A stretch of DNA of 64,000 nucleotides. Source: Cellulomonas fimi (GTDB lineage: Bacteria > Actinomycetota > Actinomycetes > Actinomycetales > Cellulomonadaceae). The number at the start of each line of letters is the position of its first letter. The stretch's first letter is position 1. Position numbers and translations under genes: made by a program. Below, in pieces: positions 33,597 through 42,610 of the stretch. The notes under the pieces were generated by a model. The model was not told where the DNA came from, did not search any database, and worked only from the letters and a program-made list of their open reading frames with translations. The DNA is taken from NCBI RefSeq assembly GCF_028583725.1, contig NZ_CP110680.1:1612001-1676000 (forward strand). Reading direction: 5' to 3'.

Positions 33597-35129
33597 TCAC
33601 GGCGACCGGGTCGACGAGACCGACGGGTCGCTCGCACCGACGACCTGGTCGCGGCCCGCGTCCTTCGCGACGTACATCGCGTCGTCGGCGGCGCGGAGCA
33701 TGTCGTCGGCCGTCGCCCCGGGCGTCAGCGTCGCGACGCCCGCGCTCAGCGTCACCCGGACGGGCTCGCGATCCGTCGGCACACGGAGCCCTGCGCACCG
33801 GGTGCGCACGTCGTCGGCCCGGAGCGCCGCCTCGCGGGCCGTGGCGCCGGGCAGGAGCAGGACGAACTCCTCGCCGCCGAGCCGGGCGGCCGTCTCCCCG
33901 GGCCCGGTGGCCACGGCCAGCTCGTGGCCGACCGCGACGAGCACCGCGTCCCCGACGGCGTGCCCGTGCGAGTCGTTGACCGCCTTGAAGTGGTCGACGT
34001 CGACGAGCACCATGCTGAGCGGACGGCCCGTCCGGCCCGCCTCGTCGACGGCGTCCGCGAGCCGTTGCCCGAGCGCCCGCCGGTTGAGCAGGCCGGTGAG
34101 ACCGTCGCGCGTCGCCTGGTCGACGAGCTCCGCCCGCAGGCGTTCCAGCTCGGTGACGTCGCGCAGCACCACCACCGTGCCCGCCGCGCGGCCCGCCGCG
34201 TCCGTCATCGGCGTCACGCGCACGTCGAGCACCGTCCCGCTCGCCGTCGTCAGCGTGCCCCGGTCGCGCCGCGCGGGGTCGCCGTCGAGGTAGGACCGCC
34301 ACGGGGCGTCGGCGGCGGCGTCGAGGCCCCCACCGCCCGGGACGCCGACGAGCGAGCGGGCCGCCGGGTTCGCGTCGATCACGCGGCCGCGCGGGTCGAG
34401 CACGAGGACGGCGTCGTCGATCACCTCGAGCACCTGCCGGGTAGTCACCGGCACCACCGTGCTGTGCCCGCCGAACCGTTCGACCCACCACCAGATCGCC
34501 GCGCTCACCAGCAGGAAGGCGGGCGTGAGGTGCAGGTTCTCCGACCGCGCCGCGACGAGCGTCGTGAGGACGTTGCCGAGCGTGGGGATCGTGGCGGCGA
34601 GCACGGCCACACCGAACACCCGCCGGTGCCCGGGCACCGCGCGCACCATGGCGCCGAGGCCCAGGACGATGCCCGCCGCGACCAGCGCGTAGCAGTAGGC
34701 GGTGTGCACCCAGTAGAGCGGGCCCGCACCGACCGTGACCGTCGTGCCGTCGGCGTGCACGCGCAGGAACCACTCGTGCACCGGGTCGAGCACGAGCGCC
34801 ACGACGAGGAGCGCGGGGTGGACGAGCAGCAGCGCCCGGGCACGCCCCGACAGCCGCCGGCCGGACAGCACCGCGAGGTACCAGAAGGTCGCCCCGGCGA
34901 CCGCGGCCGCGCCCGGGAACACGAGGTAGTGCAGCGCGACGGTCGCGGGCACGGAATCCTCGGCGACGTGCAGCAGCGCGCGGGCCGAGGCCCACAGCGA
35001 GGCGCCGAACATCATGATCGCGAGAGGGAGGGCGAGCGGGGAGGACCGGCGCCGGCGCGCGACGAGGATCCCCGTCGCGGTCGCCACGACGGCGGCGAGC
35101 AGCGAGACGGTCTCGACGAGGGTGGGCAC
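33597..35129 (-). CDS. Membrane diguanylate cyclase (7TM - PAS - GGDEF)
   Basis: 510 residues from GTG 35129 behind GGAGG. Seven or so hydrophobic segments occupy roughly residues 1-225, resembling the 7TM sensor region of some histidine kinases. A PAS domain follows (about 240-355: VIDDAVLVLDPRGRVIDANPAA), then GGDEF (RDGLTGLLNRRALGQRL, VLVDVDHFKAVNDSHGH, ARLGGEEFVLLLPG). The active site is intact as GGEEF, so it should make cyclic di-GMP from GTP. The RxxD inhibitory site normally five residues before the motif is absent (ETAARL). Confidence 0.9.
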   Translation of the reverse strand: MPTLVETVSLLAAVVATATGILVARRRRSSPLALPLAIMMFGASLWASARALLHVAEDSVPATVALHYLVFPGAAAVAGATFWYLAVLSGRRLSGRARALLLVHPALLVVALVLDPVHEWFLRVHADGTTVTVGAGPLYWVHTAYCYALVAAGIVLGLGAMVRAVPGHRRVFGVAVLAATIPTLGNVLTTLVAARSENLHLTPAFLLVSAAIWWWVERFGGHSTVVPVTTRQVLEVIDDAVLVLDPRGRVIDANPAARSLVGVPGGGGLDAAADAPWRSYLDGDPARRDRGTLTTASGTVLDVRVTPMTDAAGRAAGTVVVLRDVTELERLRAELVDQATRDGLTGLLNRRALGQRLADAVDEAGRTGRPLSMVLVDVDHFKAVNDSHGHAVGDAVLVAVGHELAVATGPGETAARLGGEEFVLLLPGATAREAALRADDVRTRCAGLRVPTDREPVRVTLSAGVATLTPGATADDMLRAADDAMYVAKDAGRDQVVGASDPSVSSTRSP

Positions 35130-35220
35130 GGACACCTCCGTCCCGTCCCGTCGGCGGGACGAGGCCGGTCGTGAGGGCACGGGCGGCGCGCCACCCGACC
35201 GGCCGTCGCCCGTGCGGGTG

Positions 35221-36297
35221 TCAGATCCGGCCGCGGACGGGCGTGCGCTCGACGGGGTCGGCGTCGCCGGGCGCGGCCATCTCCGCGCGGACGCCGAGCA
35301 GCCGGATCTCGCGGTCCTCGATCTTCTCGGCCAGGGTCGCGGCAGCCTCGACGACCGCGGCACCGTCCGTCGTGGGGGCGGGGAGCTTGCGACTCATGGT
35401 CGTCGTGACGAACGGCGCGTAGCGCACCTTGAGCGCGACGCGCACGACGGGTCGCCCGTCCTGCGCGGTGTCCTGGACGACCTCGCGCGCGAGCGCCAGC
35501 ACCGCCTCGCGCGCCTGCTCGGGCGTCGTGAGGTTCTGCTGGAACGTCGTCTCCCGGCTGTGGCCGCGCGGCACCCACGGGGTGTCGTCGACGGTCGCCG
35601 GGCCGAGGCCGTGCCCGAGGTCGTGGTACCAGACGCCCATGCGCGGCCCGAACTCGGCGACGAGCGCGTCGACGGACGAGTCCGCGAGCTCGCGCACGGT
35701 CGTGACGCCCAGCGCGGCGAGCCGCTTGGACACCTTCGTGCCCACGCCCCACAGGTCGATCGTCGGGCGGTCGCCCATGACGTCGAACCAGTTCTCCGCG
35801 GTCAGCCGGAAGACGCCCGCCGGCTTGCCGTGCTCGGTCGCGATCTTCGCGCGGACCTTGTTGTCGCCGATGCCCACCGAGCAGTGCAGCCGCGTCTCGC
35901 GGAACACCGCCTCCTGCGCGCGGCGGGCCAGCGCCTCGGGGTCGTCCGTCCGGGCCCCGAGGAACGCCTCGTCCCAGCCGAGCACCTCGACGACGACGTC
36001 GAGCGACCGGAGCGTCGCCATGACGCGCTCGGACACCGCCTCGTACTCGGGTGCGTCGACGGGGAGGAACACGCCGTCGGGCAGCTTGCGCGCCGCGATC
36101 CGCAGCGGCATCCCGGACCGCACGCCGTGCTCGCGCGCCTCGTACGACGCGGTCGAGACCACGCCCCGCTCGGTGGGGTCGCCGCGCCCGCCGACGACGA
36201 CCTGCCGACCCGCGAGCTCCGGGCGCCGCAGCACCTCGACCGCCGCGACGAACTGGTCGAGGTCGACGTGCAGCACCCAGGCGGCATCCGTGCCCAT
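35221..36297 (-). CDS. dinB: DNA polymerase IV (Y family)
   Basis: 358 residues. HVDLDQFVAAVEVLRRPELAG carries the first catalytic aspartate; LGWDEAFLGA is the family SxDE motif, with Gly-Trp in place of the usual Ser-Ile; SVGIGDNKVRAKIATEHGKP and LWGVGTKVSKRLAALG follow. A little-finger domain ends the protein. It carries out error-prone synthesis across lesions. No LexA-type box is evident in the short upstream gap. The C-terminus lacks an obvious beta-clamp QxxLF peptide. Confidence 0.92.
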   Translation of the reverse strand: MGTDAAWVLHVDLDQFVAAVEVLRRPELAGRQVVVGGRGDPTERGVVSTASYEAREHGVRSGMPLRIAARKLPDGVFLPVDAPEYEAVSERVMATLRSLDVVVEVLGWDEAFLGARTDDPEALARRAQEAVFRETRLHCSVGIGDNKVRAKIATEHGKPAGVFRLTAENWFDVMGDRPTIDLWGVGTKVSKRLAALGVTTVRELADSSVDALVAEFGPRMGVWYHDLGHGLGPATVDDTPWVPRGHSRETTFQQNLTTPEQAREAVLALAREVVQDTAQDGRPVVRVALKVRYAPFVTTTMSRKLPAPTTDGAAVVEAAATLAEKIEDREIRLLGVRAEMAAPGDADPVERTPVRGRI

Positions 36298-36355
36298 GCC
36301 CCCTGAGTGTGCCCGTCGTCGCCGACACCCGCCGGGCGACGGTCGTGCGCCGGCG

Positions 36356-37255
36356 CTACTTGATCGCCCCCTGCGTGACGCCGGCCATGACCCAGCGCTG
36401 GGTGAAGAGGTAGACGATGATCGCGGGCGCCATCGCCATGAGGTAGGACGCGAACGCGACGTTGTAGTTGCTGCTGAACTGCGTCTGGAAGACGCTCTGC
36501 AGCACCGGCAGCGTCTGCAGGGTCGAGTCGGCGGTGATGAGCGACGGCATCATGAAGTCGTTCCACGAGGCGAGGAACGCGAAGATCGCGACGGTCGCGC
36601 TCATGGGCGCCATCATCGGGAAGACGATGTGCCGGAACACCATCCAGGTGGTGGCGCCGTCGAGGCGCGCGCTCTCCTCGAGCTCCTCGGGCAGGCCGCG
36701 GATGAACGCGGTGAACAGCAGCACGCTGAACGACAGCTGGAACATGACGTGCAGCAGCGCGACGCCCACGGGGTTCGCGAGCCCGACCATGCCGGTGAGC
36801 TTGACCTGCGAGAGGGCCAGCACGGGGAACGGCAGGAACATCGCCGCGAGCAGGTAGAAGAACGAGAAGCGGAAGAACTTCCGGTCCCAGTTGCGGGCGA
36901 TGGCGTAGGCGGCGAACGACGCGAGCACGACGGTGCCGACGACGGTGACGGCGGTGACGAACACGGAGATCGCGAAGCCGCGCGGGAAGTTGGTGAGCCG
37001 CCACGCCTCGACGAACCCGTCGACGCTGAACGGCGACGGCAGCGAGAACACCTGGCCGTCGACGGACTGCGCGGTCGTCTTGAACGCCATGGTGAGTGTC
37101 GCGTAGAGCGGCAGGAACACGGCGATCGAGCAGACGAGCAGGGTGATCGTGGCGCCCCAGCTCGGGCGGTCCTCCCCGCCGCGGCCGAGGAAGCGCCGGC
37201 GCCGGCGGACGGGCACCTGGCCGGGGGTCGTGGTGACGAGCGTCTGGGCAGTCAT
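36356..37255 (-). CDS. Carbohydrate ABC transporter permease, MalG type
   Basis: 299 residues with six predicted helices. FKTTAQSVDG and the EAA loop PEELEESARLDGATTWMVFRHIVFPMMAP are typical of MalG-like (CUT1) permeases. The start codon overlaps the stop of the MalF-type gene (TGATG). It forms the channel with that gene product; no ATPase is encoded nearby, so a shared MsiK-type ATPase elsewhere must power it. Confidence 0.93.
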   Translation of the reverse strand: MTAQTLVTTTPGQVPVRRRRRFLGRGGEDRPSWGATITLLVCSIAVFLPLYATLTMAFKTTAQSVDGQVFSLPSPFSVDGFVEAWRLTNFPRGFAISVFVTAVTVVGTVVLASFAAYAIARNWDRKFFRFSFFYLLAAMFLPFPVLALSQVKLTGMVGLANPVGVALLHVMFQLSFSVLLFTAFIRGLPEELEESARLDGATTWMVFRHIVFPMMAPMSATVAIFAFLASWNDFMMPSLITADSTLQTLPVLQSVFQTQFSSNYNVAFASYLMAMAPAIIVYLFTQRWVMAGVTQGAIK

Positions 37256-38184
37256 CAGAACGCGTTCCTTCCGCGGGTCAGGCGCAGCTGGACGACGGCG
37301 AGCACGACGGCGATGAGGAAGAAGATCGTCGCGTTGGCCATCTGGTAGGCGTAGTCGCCGCCGGTGAAGCCGGTGAAGATCGTCATGGCGACGCTGCGGG
37401 TCGCGGTGCCGGGGCCGCCGTTGGTGAGGCCGACGATGATGTCGTAGGCGTTCAGGAAGTTCTTGAAGCCGATCACCATGTTGATGACGACGTACCCCGC
37501 GACGAGCGGGAGCGTGATCGACAGCAGTCGCCGGACCGGCGTCGCGCCGTCCATGGCGGCGGCCTCGTACACCTCGCCCGGGATCGACAGGATGCCCGCG
37601 ATGTAGATGAGCAGCGCGCTCGGGATCGCCTGCCACGCGGTGACGATGACGATGGTCACCCAGGCGAGGTCCGGGTTGGCGAGCAGGCTCTGCTCGAGGG
37701 CCGTGATCCCGACCGCCTGCCCGAGCTGCGGCACGGAGTTCGAGAACAGGAAGTTGAAGACGTACGCGATGACGATGCCCGAGATGACCATGGGCAGGAC
37801 GAACACCGCGCGCAGCGCGATCTTGGCGCGGATCTTCGCGGTGAGCCCGACCGCGAGGAGGAACGCGACGACGTTGACCAGGATCACGGTGACGAGCGCG
37901 AAGCCGATGGTGAACGCGTACGAGCTGCGGATCGCCGGGTCGGAGAACAGCGCCAGGTAGTTGGTGATCCCGGTGAACTGGAACTCCCCGAACCCGACGG
38001 AGTCGGTGAAGCTCAGGGTGATGCCCATGATCGCCGGGAGGGTGATCGAGAGCGTGAACAGCACGAGCGCGGGCACGAGGAACAGGTAGAACGTCCGGTT
38101 GACCCGCGGGCGGTCCTTCGAGGTCGGCGGGCGCGGGGGAGCGACGTCGCTCCGGCGCGGCCGGGTCGCGGCTGCGGTGGCCAT
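37255..38184 (-). CDS. Carbohydrate ABC transporter permease, MalF type
   Basis: 309 residues from ATG 38184. Helices begin at FYLFLVPALVLFTLSITLPAIMGITLSFTDS, a CUT1 signature; the EAA loop is EVYEAAAMDGATPVRRLLSITLPLVAG. It lies directly after the binding-protein gene and is coupled to the MalG-type gene. Confidence 0.93.
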   Translation of the reverse strand: MATAAATRPRRSDVAPPRPPTSKDRPRVNRTFYLFLVPALVLFTLSITLPAIMGITLSFTDSVGFGEFQFTGITNYLALFSDPAIRSSYAFTIGFALVTVILVNVVAFLLAVGLTAKIRAKIALRAVFVLPMVISGIVIAYVFNFLFSNSVPQLGQAVGITALEQSLLANPDLAWVTIVIVTAWQAIPSALLIYIAGILSIPGEVYEAAAMDGATPVRRLLSITLPLVAGYVVINMVIGFKNFLNAYDIIVGLTNGGPGTATRSVAMTIFTGFTGGDYAYQMANATIFFLIAVVLAVVQLRLTRGRNAF

Positions 38185-38216
38185 GGTGGTCTCCGTTCGT
38201 GGGAGGCGGAGCGTCG

Positions 38217-39560
38217 TCAGGAGCGGAAGGCCAGACGCCGCCAGTCGGCGTCGAGCGTGCGCAGCACGGGCTCGGGGTCGGCGCCGGCCGCGAGCGACTG
38301 CGTGTAGTTCTGCAGCGGGATCGACTGCGGGACGAGCTGCGAGGCGCCCAGGTAGAACGCGGAGCGGTCGTAGTACTCCTGGAGCTCGACGAGCGTCGGG
38401 TTCGTGACGGGCGCGGCGTCGGTCGTGACGCCGAAGCCGAGCGCGTGCGCGTTGTAGGCGTCGATGACCTCGGGCTGCATGAGGAACGCGAGGAACTCGC
38501 GCGCCGCCTCCTTCTTGCGCGACCCCTCGGGGATCCACAGCGCGAGGTCGATGTTGACCCGCACCTTGCGGTCGTCCGGGTCGCGCGTCATGGGCAGGGG
38601 GAACGCGCCGACGTCGAGGTCCGGGTTCGTCTTCGCGATCTCCCCGATGGCCCACGGCCCCTGCAGGTACATCGCCGCCTCGCCGCTCGCGAACGCGAGG
38701 TTGCCGTCCCCGTAGCCGCGGCTCGCCGCGTTCGGGTTGTCGTAGGGGAGGAGCTGCTGCATCTGCTCGACGGGCTCGAGGAACTGCTTCTCGAACGACA
38801 CGGGCGAGTCGGGCCCGACGTTCGTGCCCTGGCGCTTGAGCTGGTTGAAGAAGCGCGTGGTGTCGAGCCGGCCGCCGACCGAGTAGTCGAACGGCCCCTG
38901 TGCGATCGTCCACGGGTCCTTGTACGTGCCGTAGATCGGCGTCACGCCCGCCTCGGTCAGCGTGTCGCACACCGTCATGAGCTCGTCCCAGGTCGTCGGC
39001 GGCGTGAGGTCGTGCTCCGCGAAGATCGTGCGGTTGTAGAGCACGGCCGCGGCCATGAGCGAGTACGGGATGACGCTCGTGCGGTCCGGGTAGGTGGCCG
39101 TCACGTCGATGAGCGGCTGGAGGTCCGGACGGATGCGCGCCGCCTCGGGCATGTCGGCGAGGTCGCTCAGCACGCCGCGCTCGACGTAGCGCGAGATCTC
39201 GAAGTTGTAGTTGAGGCAGCCGATGTCGGGCGGCGACTCGCGCACGAACGACCCGGCGAGGTTGGACGTGGCGTCGTGCCGCACGCGCACGCGGCTCTGC
39301 GACTCGTGGAACTGCTCGATGAGGTCGTCGAAGTAGCCGATGACCTCGGGCTTCGACTGGAAGAATACGATCTCGGTGGTGCTCGACCCGCCCGCCCCGC
39401 GAGCGCACGCCCCCAGCGCGAGGCCCGCGCCGACCGCGCCGACGCCGCGCAGGAACGCACGTCGGGACAGGTCGCGTGACGCGAGCGACGGGACGGGGGT
39501 GGCGCCCGGGTCGGGCGGTGGCTGCGGTGCGGGCGGTCGTGCGGTCCTGGACGTGGGCAC
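38217..39560 (-). CDS. Sugar-binding lipoprotein of ABC transporter (CUT1 type), Tat-like signal
   Basis: 447 residues from GTG 39560. A twin-arginine motif LSRRAFLRGVG (Arg33-Arg34) precedes a hydrophobic stretch and lipobox LGAC (Cys52), so it is probably a Tat-exported lipoprotein. The mature part is an SBP_bac_1-type extracellular binding protein (EIVFFQSKPEVIGYFDDLIEQFH, AMYLQGPWAIGEI, REFLAFLMQPEV). With GH13 as neighbour, alpha-glucosides or malto-oligosaccharides are likely ligands. Confidence 0.92.
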   Translation of the reverse strand: MPTSRTARPPAPQPPPDPGATPVPSLASRDLSRRAFLRGVGAVGAGLALGACARGAGGSSTTEIVFFQSKPEVIGYFDDLIEQFHESQSRVRVRHDATSNLAGSFVRESPPDIGCLNYNFEISRYVERGVLSDLADMPEAARIRPDLQPLIDVTATYPDRTSVIPYSLMAAAVLYNRTIFAEHDLTPPTTWDELMTVCDTLTEAGVTPIYGTYKDPWTIAQGPFDYSVGGRLDTTRFFNQLKRQGTNVGPDSPVSFEKQFLEPVEQMQQLLPYDNPNAASRGYGDGNLAFASGEAAMYLQGPWAIGEIAKTNPDLDVGAFPLPMTRDPDDRKVRVNIDLALWIPEGSRKKEAAREFLAFLMQPEVIDAYNAHALGFGVTTDAAPVTNPTLVELQEYYDRSAFYLGASQLVPQSIPLQNYTQSLAAGADPEPVLRTLDADWRRLAFRS

Positions 39561-39644
39561 GGCGTCGTCTCCCCTCGGGTGTCGTGCGGCGGCAGGGGTG
39601 CCGCCGGCGTCGGACGGGTGCCGCGGCACCCGCCCGGACCGTCG

Positions 39645-41318
39645 TCAGTCGACCGGCGCGTCCGCGAGCCGGAGCCAGACCGTCGTCTCCGCGGGGACGT
39701 GGTCGCCGTCGAGCGGGGAGCTCGACACGACGACCTGCCCGGCGGGCATCGGCACGCTCGTGGTGCCGAAGTTCGTGATCGACGCCCAGCCGCCGGGCCG
39801 CGCGAAGGCGACGACCGTGGCGGGGACGTTGGTGAGCCAGGTGAGCGTCTCGGTGGTCTGCAGGCGCCGCCGTGCGGCGAGCGCCCGCCGGTAGAACGCG
39901 AGGGTCGACGCGTCGTCGGCCTCCTGGCGGTCCACGGCGAACCGCGCGAACGACGCCGGCACCGGCAGGTGCGCGCGCTCGTCGCCGAACCCGAGCGTCG
40001 GGCCGTGCGACGCCCACGGCAGCGGCACGCGGCAGCCGTCGCGGCCCTTCTGCTCACCGCCGGAGCGGAAGAACGTCGGGTCCTGCAGCACGTCGGCGGG
40101 CAGGTCGGCGACCTCGGGCAGCCCGAGCTCCTCGCCCTGGTAGAGATACGCCGAGCCGGGCAGGGCGAGGGTCAGGAGGGTCGCGGCGCGGGCGCGGCGA
40201 CGGCCCCGCTCCTCGTCCGGCGCGGGGTCGGTGCCGTCGGTCAGCAGCCACGCGGCCAGGTCGGTCCCGTCGGGCAGGCCGTAGCGGGTCGCGTGCCGCA
40301 CGACGTCGTGGTTGGACAGCACCCACGTCGACGACGCGCCCGACTCGCGCGCCAGCTCGAGGTTCTTGTCGATGATCGACGCGAACGACGCGGCGTCCCA
40401 GGACGCCTCGAGCAGGTCGAAGTTGAACGCCTGGCCGAGCCCCTCGGGGGAGGCGTACCGCGAGCGGCGGTGCGCGGGCACCCACGCCTCGGCGACCGCG
40501 GTGCGCGGCGGGTCGTACTCGTCGAACAGGCGGCGCCACTCGCGGTAGATGTCGTGCACCTCGTCGCGGTCCTCGAGCGGGTGCGCGCCGCCCCAGATGT
40601 CGGCGTCGAGGTCGGCCTGCGTCGGCAGCGGCTCGGCCATGTCCTTCGCGAGCGCGTGCGCGACGTCGATCCGGAAGCCGTCCACGCCCCGGTCGGCCCA
40701 GAAGCGCAGCGTCGTGAGGAACTCCTGGCGCACCTCGTCGTCGGCCCAGTTGAGGTCGGGCTGCTCGGGCGCGAACAGGTGCAGGTACCAGTCGCCGTCG
40801 CCCGCGGGGTGCCAGGCGGGGCCGCCGAACGTCGACGTCCAGTCGCTCGGCGGCAGCTCGCCGTGCTCGCCGAGGCCGCGGCGGAAGACGTAGCGCTCGC
40901 GGGCACGCGACCCGGGCGGCGACGCGAGCGCCTCCTGGAACCAGACGTGCCGGTTCGAGGTGTGGTTGGGGACGATGTCGACGACGACGCGGATGCCCGC
41001 GGCGTGCAGCGCGGCGCGCATCTCGTCGAACTGCGCGAGCGTGCCGATGCGGGGGTCGACGTCGCGGTAGTCGTCGACGTCGTAGCCGCCGTCGGCGAGC
41101 GCGGACGGGTAGAACGGGCTGAGCCACACCGCGTCGACGCCCAGCTCGCGCAGGTAGGGGACCCGGGCCGTGATGCCCGGCAGGTCGCCGATCCCGTCGC
41201 CGTTCGAGTCGGCGAAGCTGCGCGGGTAGATCTGGTAGACGACCGCCTGCCGCCACCACGTGGCGTCCTTCTCCGGCAGTCCCGCCGCCACGTTCCCGAG
41301 CACGGTCATCGAGGTCAT
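39645..41318 (-). CDS. Glycoside hydrolase family 13 alpha-glucosidase / oligo-1,6-glucosidase
   Basis: 557 residues, no signal, cytoplasmic. WWRQAVVYQIYPRSFADSNGDGIGDLPG is the N-terminus of the GH13 alpha-glucosidase branch. Conserved regions: DIVPNHTSNRH, GFRIDVAHALAK with nucleophile Asp218, AVAEAWVP with acid/base Glu277, and VLSNHDVVRHATRYG. It would hydrolyse sugars brought in by the adjoining transporter. It is first of the minus-strand genes and divergent from a ROK regulator, with an AT-rich palindrome between them. Confidence 0.94.
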   Translation of the reverse strand: MTSMTVLGNVAAGLPEKDATWWRQAVVYQIYPRSFADSNGDGIGDLPGITARVPYLRELGVDAVWLSPFYPSALADGGYDVDDYRDVDPRIGTLAQFDEMRAALHAAGIRVVVDIVPNHTSNRHVWFQEALASPPGSRARERYVFRRGLGEHGELPPSDWTSTFGGPAWHPAGDGDWYLHLFAPEQPDLNWADDEVRQEFLTTLRFWADRGVDGFRIDVAHALAKDMAEPLPTQADLDADIWGGAHPLEDRDEVHDIYREWRRLFDEYDPPRTAVAEAWVPAHRRSRYASPEGLGQAFNFDLLEASWDAASFASIIDKNLELARESGASSTWVLSNHDVVRHATRYGLPDGTDLAAWLLTDGTDPAPDEERGRRRARAATLLTLALPGSAYLYQGEELGLPEVADLPADVLQDPTFFRSGGEQKGRDGCRVPLPWASHGPTLGFGDERAHLPVPASFARFAVDRQEADDASTLAFYRRALAARRRLQTTETLTWLTNVPATVVAFARPGGWASITNFGTTSVPMPAGQVVVSSSPLDGDHVPAETTVWLRLADAPVD

Positions 41319-41337
41319 CCGTCCCCCTGTTTGATCT

Positions 41338-41357
41338 ACGGCTTAAATTTAAGTCGT
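41338..41357. promoter_or_regulatory. 20-bp AT-rich palindrome, probable ROK operator
   Basis: ACGGCTTAAATTTAAGTCGT is palindromic with one mismatched pair. It is the most AT-rich block in the region and sits midway in the 77-base gap between GH13 and the ROK gene. Confidence 0.7.
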
Positions 41358-41395
41358 GGCACTAGAGTGACGCGAGACGGCGGAGGAGGTCAAGG

Positions 41396-42610
41396 GTGGA
41401 GACGGTCCCGGTCTCGACGAGGCGGCTGCGCGAGGTCAGCACGCGCCTCGTGCTCGACCACGTGTGGGACGCCGAGGAGGTCACCGGCACGGCGTTGATC
41501 GAGGCCACGGGCCTGTCGCGCGCGACCGTGCACGACGTCTGCGACGAGCTCATCGCGCAGGGCTGGGTCGTCGAGCTCGAGAGCCAGCGGGCCGCCGGGG
41601 ATCCGAGGCGTGGACGCCCGGCGCGCCGGTACGCGTTCGACGCGCGCGCCGGGGTCGTCGTCGGCGTCGACGCGGGCCAGCACCGCGTGTGCGCGACCGT
41701 GACCGACCTGCGCGGCGAGGCGCTCGCACGCACCGAGCTGCCGGTGGCGGCCGTCGACGGCACGGCGGAGCACCGCCTGGTGCTCGTCGAGCAGGCCGCG
41801 CTCGACGCGCTCGCCGCCGCCGGTGCGGCCCCCCGCAGCGTGCTCGCGGTCGCGGTGGGTGTGCCCGCGCCCGTCGACCGCGACGGTCGGACCGCCTTCC
41901 AGGACAACCCGTTCTGGGCGCGCATGAACCCCGACATCGGCGGCCACCTGCGTGCGCGGCAGGGCTGGACGACGATCACCGACAACGACGCCAACCTCGC
42001 GGCCGTCGCCGAGCACTGGCGCGGGCACGGCCGCGACGCGCGCTGCCACGTCACGCTGCTCGCGGGCGAGCGGTTCGGCGCGGGCGTGGTCGACGACGGA
42101 CGGCTCCTGCGCGGCGCGCACGGGGGTGTCGGCGAGATGCGCTACCTCGACCTCGTCGAGGGTGTCGGGTCCGCCGACGGCATCGCCGCGATCGTCCGGG
42201 ACGACGCCCGCGCACAGCTCCACCGGCTCGACGGTCACGCCGGCTCCGTCCTGCAGGACCTCGACCCCGCGGTGCTCGACGCCGAGAGCGTCTTCGCCGC
42301 CGCACGCGACGAGGACCCGCTCGCGGTGAGCGTGCTCGAGCACACCGGTGCGCTGCTCGCGCGCGTCGTCGCGACCTTCGCGAGCATCTACGACCCCGAG
42401 CGCGTCATCATCGCGGGTGCCGTCGCGGACTCGTGCGAGCCGTTGCTCGCCCTCGTGCGGCACGAGCTCGACCGCTACCTCGACCCGCCGGGGATCCAGG
42501 TGCTCGCATCCGACCTCGGGGGTGACGTCGTGTCGGTGGGCGCGGTCAAGCGCGCGCTCGACCACGTGCGCGCGCACGCGCTCGAGATCGAGCCGGCGAC
42601 GTTGCGCTGA
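41396..42610 (+). CDS. ROK-family transcriptional regulator
   Basis: 404 residues from GTG 41396 behind GGAGGAGG. The N-terminal helix-turn-helix is VTGTALIEATGLSRATVHDVCDELIAQGWV, followed by the ROK sugar-kinase-like fold (VVVGVDAGQHRVCATVTDLRG, VAVGVPAPVDRDG, WTTITDNDANLAAVAEH). The zinc-binding cysteine cluster typical of NagC/Mlc is not apparent. It probably represses the divergent GH13-transporter operon through the palindrome at 41338. Confidence 0.9.
   Translation: METVPVSTRRLREVSTRLVLDHVWDAEEVTGTALIEATGLSRATVHDVCDELIAQGWVVELESQRAAGDPRRGRPARRYAFDARAGVVVGVDAGQHRVCATVTDLRGEALARTELPVAAVDGTAEHRLVLVEQAALDALAAAGAAPRSVLAVAVGVPAPVDRDGRTAFQDNPFWARMNPDIGGHLRARQGWTTITDNDANLAAVAEHWRGHGRDARCHVTLLAGERFGAGVVDDGRLLRGAHGGVGEMRYLDLVEGVGSADGIAAIVRDDARAQLHRLDGHAGSVLQDLDPAVLDAESVFAAARDEDPLAVSVLEHTGALLARVVATFASIYDPERVIIAGAVADSCEPLLALVRHELDRYLDPPGIQVLASDLGGDVVSVGAVKRALDHVRAHALEIEPATLR

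Noticed and set aside
36356-37636. A longer MalG-type protein of 426 codons starting at 37636
   Set aside because: The extra N-terminus is an out-of-frame reading of the MalF-type gene; the ATG at 37255 fits the family and overlaps the upstream stop.
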